A stretch of 64,000 nt of DNA from HNR sp040400085 (GTDB lineage: Bacteria; Actinomycetota; Actinomycetes; Actinomycetales; Microbacteriaceae). The notes under the pieces were generated by a model that was not told the DNA's origin, ran no database searches, and saw only the letters and a program-made list of their open reading frames with translations. The stretch's first letter is position 1. Every line of letters begins with the position of its first letter. The translations under genes were made by a program, and so were the position numbers. Shown piece after piece: positions 1 to 8,157 of the stretch. The DNA lies in assembly GCA_040400085.1 (NCBI GenBank), contig JBBAQX010000005.1, forward strand, positions 51,975 through 115,974, in the 5' to 3' direction.

Positions 1-4
1 CGGT

Positions 5-550
5 TTAAACTGTAACGACGAGATCCTTCTGGAAGTCGGATGCGCGAAACACCTTAACGCCAGGATCCAGGCAAGTAAAGGCGAAAGGATCAGCTGGATG
101 TCCGGCGCAGTGGTGGTTGCGCTGCTTGGTGGCGCGCCACATTTCATCGAAGAATTTATCGTCGATTGGCTCGGACACAGCCGCATCCTCCACCTTCGGG
201 TAGTCGTCCAGCATGTCCCCTACGAAGTCGACGACGCGCGGTTTCTCCCACCTCCGCCATAGTCTCATGACAAGCCTCACTGAGCTCTTATAGTCCATGG
301 GAGCATACACGAAATACTCACGCTCCGCCGGGCGCAGCTGTAGCTTGCTACCATATACCAGCAGCGTCACTATGTGCGGAACTTGGGCGCGCACCAGGTC
401 GTGCTTCACTTCGGTCGTCGCTAATCCGCCAACGCCCACCACCTCGTGCCTGGTCGGCCCTTGGTAGTAAACAGACCGACAAAACGTCGCCGTAAGTGGT
501 GATGGTGGCGGGCCTTTTATAGGGCTGCCGCTGGCGTCAAATAGTTCCAT
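5..550 (-). CDS. hypothetical protein, 181 aa
   Basis: An open frame of 181 residues with an ATG start at 548-550 and a TAA stop at 5-7, the last complete minus-strand gene at this edge. The protein is mixed charged and hydrophobic, with no signal peptide, membrane helix or motif I recognise. It lies downstream of the block of small probable virion genes, so a structural or accessory role is possible, but that is only inference from position. It is separated from the next upstream gene by about 194 bp in which I see no convincing gene or terminator, so it may have its own promoter there. Confidence 0.6.
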   Translation of the reverse strand: MELFDASGSPIKGPPPSPLTATFCRSVYYQGPTRHEVVGVGGLATTEVKHDLVRAQVPHIVTLLVYGSKLQLRPAEREYFVYAPMDYKSSVRLVMRLWRRWEKPRVVDFVGDMLDDYPKVEDAAVSEPIDDKFFDEMWRATKQRNHHCAGHPADPFAFTCLDPGVKVFRASDFQKDLVVTV

Positions 551-744
551 GCGGCGAGCCTACGTAGGTCCTCCGCATAGTCAACATGCAAAAAGACAAG
601 AAACGCACCACACTTTACGACTTTTGTCCCTCGAATTCCCGTAAGACGCTAAGAGGCTATTGGTTACGATGGACAAACACCAAAACACCCGCACTCAAAA
701 TGTGGACAAAACTGGCCTTTAACGAGAGAGGTGGTCCGTTTCTA

Positions 745-1263
745 TCAGATAATCTCCACGCTGCCGAACCTGCCGTCCTGAAGTTTGATGGCGTGAATGT
801 AGTTGCCGGTCTGCAGTTGAAGCTTCCGCGTCAGTAAGAATTTCGCCAACGGAAGCGCTCCCTTCGGCGGGGTGCCGCCCTCCACGTGGCCCTCCTTCCG
901 CAGTCGCAGAAAATAAATCGCATCCGGTGCCGACGGTAAGTGATACACTGGAGCGAAGGTGCTGCGCTCGTATCTAGGTCCGCGCGCAGGAGCGTCGTCG
1001 TCTGACGGCTCCAGGGCCTTCTCGAGCGCCATCATCATAGCCGTCGCGGCATTGATCTCTTCATCCTCCAGCTCCGCTTGAATCAGCGCCTTGTTGATTG
1101 TTTTCCAATCCTCGCGCTGCATATCCCTATATCCACCGGGAGGTAGGAGGGTGACAGTGATGTCTTTGACCGACTCGTCCGACGAGACCAGTCCGGTGAT
1201 TTTCAATGTGGCTCCGTCTTTCAGATTGCCGCAGCCTTCAATTACTTGTTCGATCGTGTTCAT
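745..1263 (-). CDS. hypothetical protein, 172 aa
   Basis: The frame stays open upstream to 1380, but the ATG at 1261-1263 (MNTIEQVIEG) is preferred because a strong transcription terminator (1283-1312) lies between it and the preceding gene. A longer start would run translation through that hairpin. The protein has an acidic middle segment around residues 75-100 and a C-terminal part rich in Leu, Lys and Gly. No known domain is recognised. It is probably expressed from its own promoter just downstream of the terminator. Confidence 0.65.
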   Translation of the reverse strand: MNTIEQVIEGCGNLKDGATLKITGLVSSDESVKDITVTLLPPGGYRDMQREDWKTINKALIQAELEDEEINAATAMMMALEKALEPSDDDAPARGPRYERSTFAPVYHLPSAPDAIYFLRLRKEGHVEGGTPPKGALPLAKFLLTRKLQLQTGNYIHAIKLQDGRFGSVEII

Positions 1264-1282
1264 ATATGTTTGGTTCTGGATA

Positions 1283-1312
1283 CAAAAAAGCCGGGCGGCA
1301 TGCCCGGCTTTA
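1283..1312 (-). terminator. rho-independent terminator
   Basis: A perfect 10-bp stem (AAAGCCGGGC with its complement, 1287-1296 and 1302-1311) closes a 5-nt loop and is followed on the minus strand by a run of six T residues. It ends the transcript of the gene at 1331-2722 and isolates the gene starting at 1263. Confidence 0.85.
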
Positions 1313-1330
1313 GAGAATTGGTTGTTTTTT

Positions 1331-2722
1331 TCAGTTTGTCGGGGGCGGTGCCTTTTTAGGATCGCCCATGAATGTGTCAATCACATCGTCCTTACCTTGC
1401 GACTCGTCGTCGTCCCCCTTCGATACGCTAGGGTCGGAGTCGTCGCCTTCGTTGTCTTCGCCCATCGACCCGCTGATATCGGATGTCAGGGCGGCATCGC
1501 GGTCTTCTGAGCCTGCTGCGCCCACTGCGCCCGTTACCGGTCGCTTCTCCTGCGGGGCTCCCGACAACATCGACATAAGTGCCTGCAAGAGAGGGTGCCC
1601 GCCGTCCATAGCTGCCGCAGCTTTCTCGATCTGAGGACGAAACCAGCTCATGTGCATCAGTGCGCCTAGGCCGGCCAGCTCGTCCAGTCTGTCTGCCGAC
1701 GACTCCTTACACAAACCAGTCACGTGCGGGAGCATGTCCTGCAACTCAGCGGCGGCGATAGCCGCTACGACAGGCGATAGCCTGGCACTCTTGAAGATCA
1801 CTGCAGCCGACATGGCCTTGACTTCGTCAGAGACACAGGCCGCACCTTTGACAGCCTCACATACAGCGGACAGTCCGTTGTCGTGTAGCATGGTGGTCAG
1901 CTCCTTGGGTCCGTCGCTACCTACGCGATTGAGGATGTCGGAGGTGATGCAGGTAGCACCTTTCTCCATCGCCACACGGTCGGTGAACAGAGCGAGAAAC
2001 TCCATTGCCGCCGCCTCGCAGTCGTTGGCCGCCCACAGGTCGCGCGCCGATGCAGCCTTCAGCTGACCGTCCTCTTCTCCTGGGATCTCAACCTCTCCGC
2101 CTTCGGCTACCTGCCTGATGCGGCGTGGGTATTTGGACTTCGGCGGCTGCACCACTGGGAACGTCTTGTTGAGCGCAGCATAAGTTACCCCACCGGAGGC
2201 TAAGGCTGCCAGCAGAGGAACGGCCACTGGAAATGCGGTGACCAGATCCGAGAAGGTCATGTTGGCTGCGGATTTCTCGGCCTCCAGGTCCGCCGCCGCC
2301 AGCGTCTCGTTCTGCGCCTCGTCCAAGAGCTTCTGGCGGTGCTTCTTCTGCAGGTAGTTGTAAACCGCCTGCGTGAGCGCATAGGACGCCCCGCCTGCCA
2401 AGACGCCACCCGTTACTGCAAGCCCGGGCGCCAGCCAGCGATTGACCTCGGCCGCGGACTTCTTGTGGGCGGGCAGATACAGCGTGTCATCATTGAGTCG
2501 GGATTCGTCTTCAACCTCAGCCTCCTGCTGCATTGACCGCAAGTAGTTCACCAGCACTACGGCAGCTCCTACGCCGCTACCCAGTGCCAAACCTCCGGTA
2601 GCCAGCTGCTTGATGAGCTCGCCGCCTCTCTGGTCCTGTCCTTTGACCGACGCGTCGTTTACACCCACCACAGGCAAGTGGTTGGCGATAGTGCGGCCTG
2701 CGTTTTCGATGAGCGATGACAT
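1331..2722 (-). CDS. probable virion protein with membrane-like helices, 463 aa
   Basis: The frame is open further upstream, but the ATG at 2720-2722 (MSSLIENAGR) sits 3 bp after the stop of the preceding gene and gives the natural start. Three hydrophobic Gly/Ala-rich helices are visible at roughly residues 35-60, 90-120 and 155-180, separated by charged and coiled-coil-like stretches. The C-terminal 60 residues are acidic and rich in Asp, Ser and Gly. Such multi-helix proteins next to the portal in large phages can be internal virion or ejection proteins; that role is inferred from position only. The gene is the last of its operon before the terminator at 1283-1312. It contains several KSA tripeptides, shared with neighbouring proteins. 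Confidence 0.7.
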   Translation of the reverse strand: MSSLIENAGRTIANHLPVVGVNDASVKGQDQRGGELIKQLATGGLALGSGVGAAVVLVNYLRSMQQEAEVEDESRLNDDTLYLPAHKKSAAEVNRWLAPGLAVTGGVLAGGASYALTQAVYNYLQKKHRQKLLDEAQNETLAAADLEAEKSAANMTFSDLVTAFPVAVPLLAALASGGVTYAALNKTFPVVQPPKSKYPRRIRQVAEGGEVEIPGEEDGQLKAASARDLWAANDCEAAAMEFLALFTDRVAMEKGATCITSDILNRVGSDGPKELTTMLHDNGLSAVCEAVKGAACVSDEVKAMSAAVIFKSARLSPVVAAIAAAELQDMLPHVTGLCKESSADRLDELAGLGALMHMSWFRPQIEKAAAAMDGGHPLLQALMSMLSGAPQEKRPVTGAVGAAGSEDRDAALTSDISGSMGEDNEGDDSDPSVSKGDDDESQGKDDVIDTFMGDPKKAPPPTN

Positions 2723-2724
2723 GA

Positions 2725-3138
2725 TTATAGTTTCTGGTATGAGATGGGAGAGTAGGTGACGGCGGCGTGGAACACCCCGGCGTAGAATTGCCGCTCGACG
2801 TGGGTGATCGCTATGAAAGGGCCTTCCGGCGCGTGCGCTTTGACGTTCAGATCGTTGAACGTCTGCAGCCCATCCGGCGTGGACAAGTTGAGAATAACCG
2901 TGACGGGCGCGCCTAGGCGAATTGTATCCGGAGCCCTGACGGCCTGGTTGGCAACCGATGGTTTGTCGCTCCATCCTCGCGTTACAATCACTGGTTCGGG
3001 CGTGTAGTCGCTGTCACCTTCAGGCGCTGGATCGGAGCGTGTCGCTAGCCTGTCCATGCCCACGCTGTCGAAGTCGCCAAAGGCGTCCGCAGAGGTGATG
3101 ACTTTACCGATACCTCTAATGCGCGTTGTATCAGACAT
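2725..3138 (-). CDS. hypothetical protein, 137 aa
   Basis: This 137-residue frame starts at ATG 3136-3138 and overlaps the end of the preceding gene by 8 bp, which suggests translational coupling within the virion operon. The N-terminal half is polar and acidic. The C-terminal half alternates hydrophobic and polar residues in a way expected of beta strands (for example PVTVILNLST). No family is recognised. A small structural protein is plausible from the neighbourhood. Confidence 0.65.
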   Translation of the reverse strand: MSDTTRIRGIGKVITSADAFGDFDSVGMDRLATRSDPAPEGDSDYTPEPVIVTRGWSDKPSVANQAVRAPDTIRLGAPVTVILNLSTPDGLQTFNDLNVKAHAPEGPFIAITHVERQFYAGVFHAAVTYSPISYQKL

Positions 3139-3697
3139 TGTAACGCTCCTTCCCCTTGGGCAACGCCGAGGCTACGCTCTCGTCGGCAGACATATCCTCG
3201 TCGATGTCGCGGCGGAGCTGTTTAAATGCCCGCACCTTTTCCAGCAGCTCAGCGTTTTCGGACGATGTTTGAGCGGCATTGCGAGAAAGCAAGAAGGCCA
3301 GTGATCCAACCCCTGCACCTCCCAATGCTCCGGTCGCGATGAGAGCCTTGAGGGTGTTGCTGCTCAGGTTACTGTGAATACCGCTGGCAAACGGCATCAG
3401 CATAGCACTCTTCGCCATGGCGCGTTTTACACAGTCTGTGAACCGGTTGTAGCCGGCGTCCCACTCCGGCGCAGCGGCCAAGTTACGGAAAAGAATGGCT
3501 GCCGGGACATTTGGTGCGTCGTCCACTTGGTAAGCAGCGGCAGCAAGTTTGCACAGCTCGCGATTGAAAGGTGCTGCGGCGCCAGAGTTCATCACCGAAG
3601 CCTGACCGAGGCGGCGATCCAGCTCATCGGCGTCGGCTCCGTATTGGGCGGCACCCAGGCGCTGCCCGAGTCTGAAGTGTGGATCTGTCGAGTTCAT
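3131..3697 (-). CDS. probable virion protein with one hydrophobic helix, 188 aa
   Basis: The ATG lies at 3695-3697, overlapping the upstream stop by 4 bp (ATGA). The protein is Ala-rich and helical, with a Gly/Ala-rich hydrophobic segment near residues 115-140 (LIATGALGGAGVGSLAFLL) and a charged amphipathic C terminus. It carries an AKSA tripeptide like those of its neighbours. I do not recognise the family. Its place between small membrane-like proteins and the portal suggests a virion protein. Confidence 0.65.
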   Translation of the reverse strand: MNSTDPHFRLGQRLGAAQYGADADELDRRLGQASVMNSGAAAPFNRELCKLAAAAYQVDDAPNVPAAILFRNLAAAPEWDAGYNRFTDCVKRAMAKSAMLMPFASGIHSNLSSNTLKALIATGALGGAGVGSLAFLLSRNAAQTSSENAELLEKVRAFKQLRRDIDEDMSADESVASALPKGKERYNV

Positions 3698-4512
3698 CGG
3701 TAGTTGGATAGTGAAAGTTGTCCCATCGGGTTGTACTTTGGTCCCGGTGCGGCGGCGTAACCCACCAGCGCGCCCATGATACCACCGACCAGCGTCGGTA
3801 TCAATCCTGTACCGCGCATGAATCTGAGGATAAGCGCGCCCACGCCTGCTCCGGTGGCGGTGGAGAGCATGCGGGCCAGGTCATCGCGTTGGATGCTGGA
3901 CATGACCGCCGCAGCGCGCAGGCAGGCGGCCCGCTCTGCTTGGGACATATAGGGGTCCATGGTAATGGCCCGGATGATGGTGTCCACATCGCTGGCCTGC
4001 TTCGCCAGATAAGCGTCGCGTCGATCTTGCTGGTTGTGCGAGTAGGCAGTGATACCTGCTCCCGCCGTGCCCGCCAATAGCGCCGCCAGCAAGCTCTTGG
4101 ATACGCTAGGCTCTCCGCCTCTATATCCCATGTAGGCACCTGCCGCGCCGCCAGCCAAAGCGGAGAGTAACCCAGCTGTGGCGACAGATTTTCCCCGCGA
4201 CGATGTTCCCCAGTCCCATCCTCCGCTGAGCTTATCAGCAATCCAGCCCGTCAGCTGCTCGCTGGTGTTCGACGGCCGCTTGTCGAGCGGCGCATACTGG
4301 CCATTCATGGAGGCGTTGAAATTCTTCCTGCGGTAGTCTTGGTCGAACGTCTGCTTGTATTGCTCTTGGGACAGTTTTTGCCTAGAGTCCTCTGGGCCCA
4401 GCCCTAGCGAGTTCTCCGGGTGGGCAAATGATATTTGCCCGTCGGGTTCCTGACGGAAGTCGCTCACTTTGCCACGCAGATGTGGCGGGACATAAGGAGG
4501 TAGTTTGCTCAT
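3694..4512 (-). CDS. probable virion protein with several hydrophobic helices, 272 aa
   Basis: The frame starts at ATG 4510-4512 (MSKLPPYVPP), overlapping the upstream gene's stop by 4 bp. The first 80 residues are polar. Gly/Ala-rich hydrophobic segments then appear around residues 110-130, 140-157 and 220-250, the last with short Gly zippers (GAGVGALIL, GGIMGALVGYAAA). This resembles membrane-inserting or ejection proteins of phages in character only; no family assignment is possible by eye. It belongs to the portal-linked operon. Confidence 0.65.
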   Translation of the reverse strand: MSKLPPYVPPHLRGKVSDFRQEPDGQISFAHPENSLGLGPEDSRQKLSQEQYKQTFDQDYRRKNFNASMNGQYAPLDKRPSNTSEQLTGWIADKLSGGWDWGTSSRGKSVATAGLLSALAGGAAGAYMGYRGGEPSVSKSLLAALLAGTAGAGITAYSHNQQDRRDAYLAKQASDVDTIIRAITMDPYMSQAERAACLRAAAVMSSIQRDDLARMLSTATGAGVGALILRFMRGTGLIPTLVGGIMGALVGYAAAPGPKYNPMGQLSLSNYR

Positions 4513-4742
4513 CGCACGCCTCCTGACCCGTTGCCGATGTGCGGGGAGTTTTGTCCGGGATACCGGGCCACCCAGTTGTCGGAATCAAAGTCGCTCGCTG
4601 GCGGTGCCTGCTCGTGCGCTTTGTCGAAGCTCAGCCCCTCGCTACGCGATACACCGTCCGGTATGGCGTCCATCTCTTTGATGGCCGCGTCCCGCAGATC
4701 CGCGATGGCCTGACTTACTTTTCCTGGTCGCAACGTGCTCAC
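4509..4742 (-). CDS. small hypothetical protein, 77 aa
   Basis: The only reasonable start is a GTG at 4740-4742; an internal ATG would remove a third of the protein. The stop overlaps the start of the next gene by 4 bp (ATGA). The product is short, polar and helical at its N terminus, with a disordered Gly/Ser/Pro-rich C terminus. It follows the portal by 15 bp. No family is recognised. Confidence 0.55.
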   Translation of the reverse strand: MSTLRPGKVSQAIADLRDAAIKEMDAIPDGVSRSEGLSFDKAHEQAPPASDFDSDNWVARYPGQNSPHIGNGSGGVR

Positions 4743-4757
4743 GGGCGTATCGTAGCA

Positions 4758-6638
4758 TCAGCCGCCCGGAGGGGCAAGGTTTTGCGCTACGCTGGCGCGG
4801 CCTTGGGACGCCCCCTGTGAGCGCATCTTCTCCATCTCCTGCTTGGCTGAAGCATACAGCGTCGGGTTGGTGGCCTCGCACATCTGCATCTCCTTGCGGT
4901 GAGAGTTGGGCTGAGAAGCGTGCATCTGAATCCACTGCGCGGCAATCTCCTGCGCCCGCTGAGTGATCTGCAACGGATCCGCCCCTGGATCCACGGCATA
5001 CTGCCCGCCTGGGCCTCCTGACGGCGGAGCCCCTCCTCCCCCTGGCGGCGGAGCGCCACCTCCAGCCGGTGGCGCTCCGGCCGATTGCTCCGCCGCCATG
5101 ATAGCGACGTCGGCCATGGAGCCTTGTGTCTTCTCCTTCTCGAATTTGGCCGCCAACTCCCCGGTGCGGCGCTGGATCTCTTGATCCTCCATCGCCGCGA
5201 GAACAGCAGCACCTTCCGGATCGGAAATTCCGATATCGGGGTAAACGTCGCCACGGGGAATTTCCCGGTTCGCAGCGAGCTGCATCTTGATCTGCATCCA
5301 TTCGGCCGTGTAGGCCATGACGGGGCGCTTAAGCGAAACTTTGATGGCGTCAGTGTCCATCGCGCGCTGCACGGTGTTCGATACGAACTCAAGCATTCCG
5401 TTGAGGGCATGGTATAGCCACTCGTAATGTCGCTCGAACATTCTGATGGCATTGGGAAGCTGCTCCACGTTCATTGACCCGCGGTAGAGCTCTCTCGGGA
5501 ATCCCATACCGTCGAACAGGGCGTCGGTGTAGGCGGTCACCACCTCTTGCAGTATCATTTGTTTGCCATTACCGCCTAGCTCGTGATAGCCTACTTTGAA
5601 CGGCAGCGCATGCATTGAGGTTCCGTCCTTACGGTGCGCGGCTATGAGCTTCTGCAGCTGTGCTGTGTGAAACGCCGAGTTCAGCGACATGACGGGGTCA
5701 TTGACCCCGCTGCTCTCGTCGGGCGTAAAGATACGCATCGGATGCAGGTAATCCATCGCGATGGCGGCGTCTGCCTTACGGTAAACCTGCAGCTGGTGGA
5801 TCGAGTGATAATTCGAGATGACCTCCGGCAGCCCCCACCCGCTGTCGGATATACCAGTGACCGTGGGGGCCTTGAAGTGATACACCTCCCCACTGTGGTA
5901 GCGGTAGTCCTTGTTGTTTGCGACCGCCTCAAGCAGTCCTCGCGGTGTGTTGTTGATCTCGTGCAGCACCCCAGTCTTGATGCGTGCATCCATGCTAGGA
6001 GGTATGGTGTAAATGTATTGGACCGAGTCAGAGTGGTGCGCCTTGTCGAGCGACACAAACCTAGGATCCAGGAACACAATTGAAAACCGGTCGGGAGCCG
6101 CCGCAGGTTTGTCTCTGAATTTGAGAGTGACCGTGGGCAGACCTCCTAGCTTGCGCTTCTTCCTACTCATGTTTTTCGCTACCGTGAGGTCCGGCACAGT
6201 GTATGTGAGATCACTCCAGTTGTATTTGACCAGATGCTCCGGGTAGGATGCGATGGCGATGGCTTTGTAGCTGCCATTTCGGTCGTCGATCAGGTATCGG
6301 TCGAATGGTTCCACACAACGCACGAACGCATTACCATAGACCGCCCACTCATGCCCGGCCTGCTGCATCTTCGCAAAGAGCGACAGCATGCGCACCAGCA
6401 CATCTCTGAGCGCGTCCCTTTCTTTCTTGTTGCTCTCCCCCTCGAATGTGATGTCCGTAATGAAATAGGACACGACGCGGTTGGCTATCGCGCCGTAGTT
6501 CTTATTCAGGTTGAACAGATACAGGCACAGATCCATCGTCCCACGAATATCGTTGGGAAATGTCTCGGCACTTGGCAGCAGGAACGGGTCGCCAAATTTC
6601 TTGGTGCCGCCCATGAGTGAGGGAGAGAATACGGACAT
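4758..6638 (-). CDS. portal protein
   Basis: This protein of 626 residues has the layout of a phage portal. There is an N-terminal helical region, then a beta-rich core, then a motif region with GWGLPEVISNYHSIHQLQVY followed by YRKADAAIAMDYLHPMRIF, and a long helical C-terminal half. Portals form the dodecameric channel at the capsid vertex through which DNA is packaged and ejected. The last 100 residues include a Pro/Gly-rich linker (residues near 530-560), probably disordered. The ATG at 6636-6638 is chosen; a TTG at 6657-6659 overlaps the upstream stop as TTGA and is a real alternative. The family call rests on recognised motif style and on length. Confidence 0.8.
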   Translation of the reverse strand: MSVFSPSLMGGTKKFGDPFLLPSAETFPNDIRGTMDLCLYLFNLNKNYGAIANRVVSYFITDITFEGESNKKERDALRDVLVRMLSLFAKMQQAGHEWAVYGNAFVRCVEPFDRYLIDDRNGSYKAIAIASYPEHLVKYNWSDLTYTVPDLTVAKNMSRKKRKLGGLPTVTLKFRDKPAAAPDRFSIVFLDPRFVSLDKAHHSDSVQYIYTIPPSMDARIKTGVLHEINNTPRGLLEAVANNKDYRYHSGEVYHFKAPTVTGISDSGWGLPEVISNYHSIHQLQVYRKADAAIAMDYLHPMRIFTPDESSGVNDPVMSLNSAFHTAQLQKLIAAHRKDGTSMHALPFKVGYHELGGNGKQMILQEVVTAYTDALFDGMGFPRELYRGSMNVEQLPNAIRMFERHYEWLYHALNGMLEFVSNTVQRAMDTDAIKVSLKRPVMAYTAEWMQIKMQLAANREIPRGDVYPDIGISDPEGAAVLAAMEDQEIQRRTGELAAKFEKEKTQGSMADVAIMAAEQSAGAPPAGGGAPPPGGGGAPPSGGPGGQYAVDPGADPLQITQRAQEIAAQWIQMHASQPNSHRKEMQMCEATNPTLYASAKQEMEKMRSQGASQGRASVAQNLAPPGG

Positions 6639-6655
6639 CGGCGTGTGTGTTACGG

Positions 6656-7348
6656 TCAATCCTGGTCGTCACGCGCGCGGTCGAAGTCCTGCGTGGATGC
6701 GGATTTCTCCCCGTCCACAATAGGTTCTCCGTCCAGTGAAACCTGATCACTGGGAGCGCCAGACACCACGGACGGCATTCCAGCTTTGAGTTTTCCGTTT
6801 TTTTCCATGCCCGAATTGTTGGGTAAAAAGCACATCAAGTCAACACCTGGGTAAAGTTGCTGCGGTGGCGCCAGACACACAACCGAGAACGTGTGCGAAT
6901 ATCCGGCAAATCCGATCTCAAACGTAGCTCCCGACTTAGGTGTGAACGCCACGTCGGACGACCGCATTTTGACGAAAAATATGCTGTCGCTGCCTCGCAA
7001 GTTCTCCGGCTCGCAACTCTGCCAGTTGATGCGGCAGCGTATGTCTCCTATGGGGGTGTAAAATATAATGAACCGCTCCCGCTTGGAGCATTGATCCAGC
7101 ATCTTGGCTACCTCGATGAGCTCTGCTCGGTCAGGGGACGCAAGTACGCGCGCAATGGGAGCCGGTAGTGATGGCATCTCAGCCTGCTGTGCGTCGGTGT
7201 CTCTCCGGTGAGCCTCGCCCACCTCTGTGCCCGGTTCCATATCTCCAGCGCGCAGGGCGCGGAGGAGATCGTTCGTGTCGTCTTCGGGCATGCGCTGTCC
7301 GCTCCTCAGGTCTTCAGACGCGCTTGGCGGTGTTGTTCTTCTGCTCAT
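6656..7348 (-). CDS. hypothetical protein upstream of portal, 230 aa
   Basis: The ATG at 7346-7348 lies inside the end of the preceding gene (35-bp overlap). The N-terminal 60 residues are polar and disordered-looking. A globular central domain (residues 65-185) contains Cys-bearing beta-like stretches, and the tail ends in an acidic DRARDDQD. An EKSA tripeptide is present near the C terminus. No known family is recognised. Its position immediately before the portal suggests a head or virion role, by inference only. Confidence 0.6.
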   Translation of the reverse strand: MSRRTTPPSASEDLRSGQRMPEDDTNDLLRALRAGDMEPGTEVGEAHRRDTDAQQAEMPSLPAPIARVLASPDRAELIEVAKMLDQCSKRERFIIFYTPIGDIRCRINWQSCEPENLRGSDSIFFVKMRSSDVAFTPKSGATFEIGFAGYSHTFSVVCLAPPQQLYPGVDLMCFLPNNSGMEKNGKLKAGMPSVVSGAPSDQVSLDGEPIVDGEKSASTQDFDRARDDQD

Positions 7349-7979
7349 GTTTTATTGTTTTCAAAATTCGATCTACAACTTCCTCGCTCGGTGTCACCTG
7401 ACAGCGCTGTGCGTTCTTGGTGTCAAAGTGCGTCAGCAGCATTCCCCCGGTGTAAGAGGACTCTGCGATGACCAAAGTGTGCCGCAATGGCATGCCCATC
7501 TCCGGTGCAATCGCCACGCTTACCGTAGAAGGCCGCCCGTCAGCGCCGTGGTAAACGGTAAAGTCAGCCAGCATGTCGCAGACGCGCATGGAGCGCGTTG
7601 CAATACCAGCACCCAGCGCCGCCGCTACTTTCGTAGCCAAGCTGGCTGGACCATCGGATGGCCAGCCTTTGAGGGCCTCGGTGTATTCCAGATCAACAGG
7701 AGTGGTGACCGCTTCCAGCGGGATACCCATGTTGACCGAGAATGTGGCGACGTAGGCGCGCTTCAACAGGGAGCTGTATGGTCGGGCTGTCGACAGCATC
7801 CTACGTGCAGTCTTCTCGCTGCAGCCCATAGTCAGACTCAGGAAACGCACCGGACGCCGCTGCTTTCCGCAACACTCCCGGACAAATTCCAAGGCCTTGT
7901 CCGTTTCGGATCTGTTCAACAGGGGGCCGCCTCTACAGCGCCCGAGCGCCCTTCGAGGAGTTTTTACCGCATCAGACAC
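7314..7979 (-). CDS. hypothetical protein, 221 aa
   Basis: No ATG lies at a sensible distance; a GTG at 7977-7979 overlaps the stop of the 59-codon gene at 7972-8151 as GTGTCTGA, which points to coupled translation. The frame is open further upstream but that stretch is a shadow of the small gene. A helix-turn-helix-like segment may lie around residues 65-85 (TMGCSEKTARRML). The C terminus is basic (KHEQKNNTAKRV). I do not recognise the family. Confidence 0.6.
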   Translation of the reverse strand: MSDAVKTPRRALGRCRGGPLLNRSETDKALEFVRECCGKQRRPVRFLSLTMGCSEKTARRMLSTARPYSSLLKRAYVATFSVNMGIPLEAVTTPVDLEYTEALKGWPSDGPASLATKVAAALGAGIATRSMRVCDMLADFTVYHGADGRPSTVSVAIAPEMGMPLRHTLVIAESSYTGGMLLTHFDTKNAQRCQVTPSEEVVDRILKTIKHEQKNNTAKRV

Positions 7980-8151
7980 CTTTAAGGTTCTTGACGAATT
8001 TGGTGATGTTGCGCTCGCGGCGCGCGTCCTGCTCGCTGTAGCTCTTGGCGAGGCGGGAACGCCGCTGGTCGTCCATATGACGGGTGGCGTTGATGAAGCC
8101 GGCGTGGCGGGCGTCACGAATGGCTGCTTGCGGATCTGCTTGTGTACTCAT
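7972..8151 (-). CDS. small basic protein, 59 aa
   Basis: This frame starts at ATG 8149-8151 (MSTQADPQAA) and ends with TGA at 7972-7974. It begins 7 bp after the stop of the RNA polymerase beta piece and overlaps the following gene. The product is rich in Arg, Lys, Asp and Ala, helical and highly charged. It fits a small virion or transcription-associated protein but no family is recognised. The tight spacing on both sides is the main evidence that it is real. Confidence 0.6.
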   Translation of the reverse strand: MSTQADPQAAIRDARHAGFINATRHMDDQRRSRLAKSYSEQDARRERNITKFVKNLKGV

Positions 8152-8157
8152 GGTTTA

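Noticed and set aside
586..837. Plus-strand frame of 83 codons
   Set aside because: It overlaps a better minus-strand gene by 93 bp, has no ribosome site, and reads as random basic sequence.
4963..5184. Plus-strand Pro/Gly-rich frame opposite the portal C terminus
   Set aside because: It is the mirror of the portal's own Pro/Gly-rich codons, which tend to leave other frames open.
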